DNA of 64,000 nucleotides, from NCBI RefSeq assembly GCF_024347595.1, contig NZ_AP025506.1:3100001-3164000 (forward strand), written 5' to 3'. The translations under genes were made by a program, and so were the position numbers. This DNA is from Vibrio pomeroyi. GTDB taxonomy: Bacteria; Pseudomonadota; Gammaproteobacteria; Enterobacterales; Vibrionaceae. Below are positions 59,400-64,000 of the stretch, piece after piece. Under the pieces are notes generated by a model. That model was not told where the DNA came from and made no database searches. It saw only the letters and a program-made list of their open reading frames with translations. Positions within the stretch are counted from its first letter, which is position 1; the number at the start of each line of letters is the position of its first letter.

Positions 59400-60476
59400 T
59401 TATAGTACGTCTACAGCGTTAAGGTCAGCAAATGCTTTCTCTAGACGAGCAACCATTGAAGCTTGACCAGCACGTAGCCATACGCGTGGATCGTAGTACT
59501 TCTTGTTTGGAGCAGCTTCGCCAGTTGGGTTGCCGATTTGACCTTGCAGGAAATCGAAGTTGTCAGCAGAGTACTGACGGATACCGTCCCAAGTTGCCCA
59601 CTGTGTATCAGTATCGATGTTCATTTTGATAACACCGTAGCCGATAGACTCTTGGATTTCTGCTTCAGAAGAACCAGAACCACCGTGGAATACGAAGTTT
59701 AGAGCGTTAGGTGCGATACCGAACTTCTCTGCACAGTATGCTTGAGAATCACGTAGGATAGTTGGAGTAAGTACAACGTTACCAGCTTGGTAAACACCGT
59801 GTACGTTACCGAAAGAAGCAGCGATAGTGAAACGTGGGCTAACAGCCATTAGTTTCTCGTATGCGTATGCTACGTCTTCTGGAGAAGTGTAAAGCTCAGA
59901 TGCGTCCATATCAGAGTTATCTACGCCGTCTTCTTCACCACCAGTACAACCAAGTTCGATCTCGATTGTCATGTTCATTTTAGCCATGCGCTCTAGGTAC
60001 TTAGCACATGTTTCGATGTTCTCTTCTAGAGACTCTTCAGAAAGGTCTAGCATGTGAGAAGAGAATAGAGGCTTACCAGTTTGTGCGAAGAACTCTTCAC
60101 CAGCGTCTAGTAGACCGTCGATCCATGGAAGAAGTTTCTTAGCAGCGTGGTCAGTATGTAGAATAACTGGAACACCGTAAGCTTCAGCTACAGCGTGTAC
60201 GTATTTTGCACCAGCTACAGCGCCAAGAACTTGTGCGCCTTGACCTTCAAGTTTAACGCCTTTACCTGCGAAGAATGCAGCGCCACCGTTAGAGAACTGA
60301 ACAACTACTGGAGCTTTAACTTTAGCAGCTGCTTCTAGTACTGCGTTTACAGAGTCAGTACCAACAACGTTTACAGCAGGAAGAGCAAATTTGTTTTCTT
60401 TTGCTACTTCAAATACTTTCTGTACGTCATCGCCAGAAATCACACCAGGTTTTACAAAATCGAAGATCTTAGACAT
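59400..60476 (-). CDS. fbaA: fructose-bisphosphate aldolase, class II
   Basis: Zinc-dependent aldolase of glycolysis. The 358-residue product starts MSKIFDFVKPGVISGDDVQKV, has the Zn-binding HTDHAAKK motif at about residue 108-115, FGNVHGVYQAGNV and LVFHGGSGS-type active-site segments. ATG at 60476. Follows pgk after a hairpin, in the epd-pgk-fbaA order of gammaproteobacteria. Confidence 0.98.
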   Translation of the reverse strand: MSKIFDFVKPGVISGDDVQKVFEVAKENKFALPAVNVVGTDSVNAVLEAAAKVKAPVVVQFSNGGAAFFAGKGVKLEGQGAQVLGAVAGAKYVHAVAEAYGVPVILHTDHAAKKLLPWIDGLLDAGEEFFAQTGKPLFSSHMLDLSEESLEENIETCAKYLERMAKMNMTIEIELGCTGGEEDGVDNSDMDASELYTSPEDVAYAYEKLMAVSPRFTIAASFGNVHGVYQAGNVVLTPTILRDSQAYCAEKFGIAPNALNFVFHGGSGSSEAEIQESIGYGVIKMNIDTDTQWATWDGIRQYSADNFDFLQGQIGNPTGEAAPNKKYYDPRVWLRAGQASMVARLEKAFADLNAVDVL

Positions 60477-60595
60477 GGAAATAGTCCTATTTATTCTATC
60501 GTTTTAAGATTAAAAAACTTAAGTTCAAAAACTTGCAATCGTTTGCTCACAACTTATGCCATTCTAGCAAAAAAGTGTGATATGCAGCAAACGTT

Positions 60596-60622
60596 AAAAG
60601 GCGAGATTCGCATCTCGCCTTT
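60596..60622 (-). terminator. terminator-like hairpin after pgk
   Basis: 11-bp stem aaaggcgagat/atctcgccttt with a 4-base loop (60597-60622), followed on the minus strand by a weak U run. fbaA begins 120 bases beyond; partial readthrough may link the two. Confidence 0.75.
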
Positions 60623-60631
60623 CTAAATCAA

Positions 60632-61795
60632 TTATGCTTTAGCACGCTCTTCAAGCATTGCTACTGCAGGAAGTACTTTACCTTCAACGAACTCAAGGAA
60701 AGCGCCACCGCCAGTAGAGATGTAAGAAACGTCAGCTTTGATACCGAACTTGTCGATAGCTGCTAGCGTGTCACCACCACCTGCTACAGAGAAACCTGCA
60801 GACTCAGCGATTGCTTTAGAGATACCAGCTGTACCCGCTTCGAAGTTTTTGAATTCGAATACGCCTACAGGGCCGTTCCAAAGGATAGTTTTTGCGTTGC
60901 CGATGATTTCAGCTAGTGCTGCAGTTGAATCTGGGCCAAGGTCGAAGATCATGTCGTCGTCTTGAACTTCAGAAACGTGCTTGATTTCAGCTTCTGCGTT
61001 TTCGTCGAATGCTTTAGCACATGCAACGTCAGTCGCTACTGGGATAGCACACTCTTTCATTAGCTTCTGAGCAGTTTCAACTAGGTCAGCTTCGTATAGA
61101 GACTTACCTACATTGTGGCCTTCAGCAGCGATGAATGTGTTCGCGATACCACCACCAACAACAAGTTGGTCAGCGATTTTAGATAGAGACTCAAGAACTG
61201 TTAGCTTAGTCGATACTTTAGAACCACCAACGATAGCAACTAGCGGACGCTCTGGGTTGTCCATTGCTTTGCCAAGAGCTTCAAGCTCAGCAGCAAGAAG
61301 AGGACCAGCACATGCTACAGGAGCGTGAGTACCAACACCGTGAGTAGATGCTTGTGCACGGTGAGCTGTACCGAATGCGTCCATCACGAAGATGTCACAT
61401 AGCGCAGCGTACTGCTTAGAAAGTGCTTCTTCGTTCTTCTTCTCACCTTCGTTGAAACGAACGTTTTCAAGAACAACTAGTTCACCAGCGTTTAGCTCTA
61501 GGCCGTTTAGGTAATCTTTAGCTAGTTTAACTTCGCAATCTAGTGCGTCGTTTAGGTAGTTAACTACAGGAGCTAGAGAGAACTCTTCGTTGTATTCGCC
61601 TTCAGTAGGACGACCAAGGTGAGAAGTAACCATTACTTTTGCACCAGCTTCTAGGCAAAGCTTGATAGTTGGTAGAGATGCTAGGATACGTGCATCTGAA
61701 GTTACTTTACCGTCTTTTACTGGTACGTTTAGGTCAGCACGGATAAATACGCGTTTACCTGCAAGTTCCAGGTCAGTCATCTTGATCACAGACAT
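60632..61795 (-). CDS. pgk: phosphoglycerate kinase
   Basis: Makes ATP from 1,3-bisphosphoglycerate. The 387-residue product starts [29 protein letters not shown], with substrate-binding [12 protein letters not shown], the GGSKVSTKL hinge region, and nucleotide-binding NGPVGVFEF and [13 protein letters not shown], the last with the usual family motif. ATG at 61795 has AGGAC 8 bases upstream; a longer reading adds five residues not seen in homologues. Confidence 0.98.
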   Translation of the reverse strand: MSVIKMTDLELAGKRVFIRADLNVPVKDGKVTSDARILASLPTIKLCLEAGAKVMVTSHLGRPTEGEYNEEFSLAPVVNYLNDALDCEVKLAKDYLNGLELNAGELVVLENVRFNEGEKKNEEALSKQYAALCDIFVMDAFGTAHRAQASTHGVGTHAPVACAGPLLAAELEALGKAMDNPERPLVAIVGGSKVSTKLTVLESLSKIADQLVVGGGIANTFIAAEGHNVGKSLYEADLVETAQKLMKECAIPVATDVACAKAFDENAEAEIKHVSEVQDDDMIFDLGPDSTAALAEIIGNAKTILWNGPVGVFEFKNFEAGTAGISKAIAESAGFSVAGGGDTLAAIDKFGIKADVSYISTGGGAFLEFVEGKVLPAVAMLEERAKA

Positions 61796-61961
61796 GATTT
61801 GTCCTCTCAAATTTAAATAAAAATAAAGTTTTGGAAACTCAGCAACCCTGCTAAGCCTATAAATTATTCAACTGGTAATTCTTTAACTACTATTAATATG
61901 TGGACACTTAGCATTTATTTCAAGCTAAAAAATAAATAATCCGCACATTTGCTTCTAGGTC

Positions 61962-63011
61962 TTACTTCTTGCCTTCAGAAGCTTGCATTGCGAGAACCGT
62001 ATCCAGCATTCGGTTCGCAAAGCCCCATTCATTGTCACACCACACTAGCATTTTTACTAAGTGGCCGTTGCTCACTCGAGTTTGTGAACCATCGACGATT
62101 GCGCTATGGGGATCGTGATTAAAGTCGATGGAAACGAGCGGCGCTTCAGTATAGTCAACTATATTGTGTAATGTACACTGGGACGCATTAACAATGGTTT
62201 GATTTACGTCATTAACTTTCACATTTGTATTAATTGTGACACTTAAATCCATCGCTGTTACGTTTACCGTTGGTACACGCACAGATATCGCTTCGAACTT
62301 GTTAGAAAATTTCGGGAAGATTCTTTCAATACCTTTATGCAATTTGGTATCGACAGGAATGATGGATTGGCTCGCAGCTCGAGTACGACGAAGGTCGCTG
62401 TGGTACGCATCGATCACTTGCTGATCATTCATTGAAGAGTGAATCGTTGTGATGGTACCGGATTCGATGCCAAAGGCGTCATCAAGAACCTTAATGATAG
62501 GAACAATACAGTTGGTGGTACATGAACCGTTGGAAACGATTCGGTGGTCAGCTTCGATGGTATCGTGATTCACGCCATAGATAATGGTGTTATCAAGGTC
62601 GTTCGCACCAGGATGTGAAAACAGCACCTTTTTCGCCCCAGCAGCAATATGTGCTAGGCCGTCAGCTCGGCAACCGTAAACACCGGTACAATCGAGTACA
62701 ATATCCACCTCAAGGTCACGCCAAGGCAACAACTCGATATCAGCAAGGTGCAAGATACGAATAGTGTCGAAGTCACCTTTATCTTCCGCACCAATGCCAT
62801 GATGGACATAGATGTGCTCTTGGTCGTTGGAGATCTTCTTACCGAAGCGGCCGTGACTGGTGTCGTACTGCAATAGGTGAGCCATAGCGTCAGGCTGAGC
62901 AAGCTCATTGACAGCTACTACTTTGATTTGTTGGCTTTTGCCACTTTCATAAACAGCGCGTAATACATTACGCCCTATTCTTCCAAATCCGTTTATCGCG
63001 ACTTTTAGCAT
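61962..63011 (-). CDS. epd: D-erythrose-4-phosphate dehydrogenase
   Basis: GAPDH-like enzyme that oxidises erythrose 4-phosphate for pyridoxal phosphate synthesis. The 349-residue product has the NAD fold [20 protein letters not shown] and the catalytic Cys164 in [12 protein letters not shown]. It is assigned Epd rather than GAPDH because of its position in the tkt-epd-pgk-fbaA cluster and the [21 protein letters not shown] segment. ATG at 63011 fits the usual start; an in-frame upstream start adds four residues. Confidence 0.93.
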   Translation of the reverse strand: MLKVAINGFGRIGRNVLRAVYESGKSQQIKVVAVNELAQPDAMAHLLQYDTSHGRFGKKISNDQEHIYVHHGIGAEDKGDFDTIRILHLADIELLPWRDLEVDIVLDCTGVYGCRADGLAHIAAGAKKVLFSHPGANDLDNTIIYGVNHDTIEADHRIVSNGSCTTNCIVPIIKVLDDAFGIESGTITTIHSSMNDQQVIDAYHSDLRRTRAASQSIIPVDTKLHKGIERIFPKFSNKFEAISVRVPTVNVTAMDLSVTINTNVKVNDVNQTIVNASQCTLHNIVDYTEAPLVSIDFNHDPHSAIVDGSQTRVSNGHLVKMLVWCDNEWGFANRMLDTVLAMQASEGKK

Positions 63012-63157
63012 AGTTCCGTACATCTAACCAAAATTTCGTGCAACAGATGATAACTGAATCCTACCCAAAAGGCATTACTTGAATAACTCAGCCTACTTAG
63101 GACAGATTGATCTGCTGCGTATAAAGATGAGTCTAGGAGAAAACAAATCCCAGATAC

Positions 63158-63187
63158 AAAAAACCGAGCTCAGCGCTCGGTTTTTTC
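63158..63187 (-). terminator. Rho-independent terminator of tkt
   Basis: 9-bp stem aaaccgagc/gctcggttt with a 5-base loop and runs of A and T on the two sides. Confidence 0.92.
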
Positions 63188-63225
63188 TTTCATTTAACTG
63201 TTAGCACAAGGCCATCAGTCAATGA

Positions 63226-64000
63226 TTAAGCAAGAAGCTCTTTCGCTGTGTTTACTACGTTTTCAGTAGTGAAACCGAACATCTTGAATAGCTCGCCTGC
63301 TGGTGCAGATTCGCCGAACGTTGTCATACCGATGATCTTGCCACCGAAACCTACGTACTTGTACCAGAAGTCAGCGATACCAGCTTCTACTGCGATACGA
63401 GCAGTAACGTCAGATGGAAGTACAGACTCACGGTATTCAGCGTCTTGCTTGTCGAACGCGTCAGTTGCAGGCATAGATACTACGCGTACAGCTTTACCTT
63501 CAGCGGTTAGTTGTGCAGCAGCTTCAACTGCAAGCTCAACTTCAGAACCTGTTGCAATGATGATTAGCTCTGGCTTGCCTTCACAATCTTTCAGGATGTA
63601 ACCACCCTTAGCGATGTTAGCGACTTGCTCAGCGTTACGATCTTGTTGTGCAAGGTTTTGACGAGAGAAGATTAGAGATGAAGGACCATCTTTACGCTCA
63701 ATAGCCAGTTTCCAAGCGACTGCAGATTCAACTTGGTCACATGGACGCCATGTGCTCATGTTTGGAGTCAAACGTAGAGATGCGATCTGCTCAACCGGTT
63801 GGTGAGTAGGACCATCTTCACCAAGACCAATAGAGTCGTGCGTGTAAACTTGGATGTTCTGAACTTTCATCAGAGCAGCCATACGCATTGCGTTACGCGC
63901 GTATTCCATGAACATTAGGAAAGTAGCGCCGTATGGTACGAAACCACCGTGCAGAGCGATACCGTTCATGATAGCCGTCATACCGAATTCACGTACGCCG
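63226..64000 (-). CDS. tkt: transketolase (partial, 5' end off window)
   Basis: Thiamine diphosphate enzyme of the pentose phosphate pathway. The visible C-terminal 250 or so residues begin with [20 protein letters not shown] and include [35 protein letters not shown] (with substrate-binding His), [13 protein letters not shown], and the C-terminal domain ending [14 protein letters not shown]. All match transketolase. It lies upstream of epd on the same strand. Confidence 0.97.
   Translation of the reverse strand, partial: GVREFGMTAIMNGIALHGGFVPYGATFLMFMEYARNAMRMAALMKVQNIQVYTHDSIGLGEDGPTHQPVEQIASLRLTPNMSTWRPCDQVESAVAWKLAIERKDGPSSLIFSRQNLAQQDRNAEQVANIAKGGYILKDCEGKPELIIIATGSEVELAVEAAAQLTAEGKAVRVVSMPATDAFDKQDAEYRESVLPSDVTARIAVEAGIADFWYKYVGFGGKIIGMTTFGESAPAGELFKMFGFTTENVVNTAKELLA

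Noticed and set aside
61962..63011. Calling this gene gapA (GAPDH)
   Set aside because: Its place in tkt-epd-pgk-fbaA and the erythrose-4-phosphate dehydrogenase-like segments favour epd, though activity was not tested.

Overview
The window reads as chromosomal backbone of a Vibrio, with gene orders typical of that genus: oadG-oadA, alaS-lysC-csrA, pncC-recA, mutS facing rpoS-nlpD-pcm-surE-truD-ispF-ispD-ftsB, eno-pyrG-mazG-relA-rlmD beside a BarA/VarS kinase, the rpoE-rseABC-lepA-lepB-rnc-era-recO-pdxJ-acpS run, and tkt-epd-pgk-fbaA-mscS. A multi-copy tRNA-Arg array and short AT-rich intergenic regions also fit. Placement near the Splendidus clade is only an impression from protein similarity. 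No prophage, integrase, transposase, CRISPR array or toxin-antitoxin pair was recognised.

Layout. 1-1338: 5' part of the oxaloacetate decarboxylase Na+ pump operon (minus strand). 1675-3183: tRNA operon with eight tRNA-Arg(ACG) and two tRNA-Ser(GCT), its promoter and its terminator. 3570-7887: csrA, lysC, alaS. 8118-10792: a variable insert between alaS and recA holding a hypothetical membrane-anchored protein, a single-cysteine Tpx-type peroxiredoxin, a 92-residue unknown and a divergent ToxR/CadC-like membrane regulator; recX, usual at this spot, is absent. 10876-21379: recA (with LexA box), pncC, mutS, then the rpoS to ftsB block. 21380-22157: a gene-free patch of REP-like palindromes and decayed duplicates of the eno 3' end. 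22158-32990: eno, pyrG, mazG, another REP-like element, relA, rlmD, barA/varS. 33119-42537: acpS back to rpoE. 42928-46873: nadB, then sdhE-ygfX facing ygfZ and a YbaK-like deacylase. 46874-47700: possible small RNA and a 68-residue unknown. 47762-52192: ubiI-ubiH-ygfB, zapA, 6S RNA, fau. 52336-57093: rpiA, serA, SIMPL-domain protein, argP/argO. 57163-58043: TetR regulator divergent from a small membrane protein, with a twin operator. 58155-64000: mscS, fbaA, pgk, epd and the 3' part of tkt.

Function. The stretch is rich in global regulators: CsrA and the VarS/BarA kinase (in vibrios VarS/A acts through Csr small RNAs on CsrA), RpoS, RelA, the sigma-E system with RseABC and a visible autoregulated promoter, RecA under LexA, 6S RNA and ArgP. 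Metabolic blocks cover lower glycolysis, pentose phosphate, isoprenoid, ubiquinone, serine, NAD and CTP synthesis. The parts least explained by conserved synteny are the alaS-recA insert, the eno downstream repeats, the TetR-small membrane protein pair and the candidate RNA at about 46990-47145.
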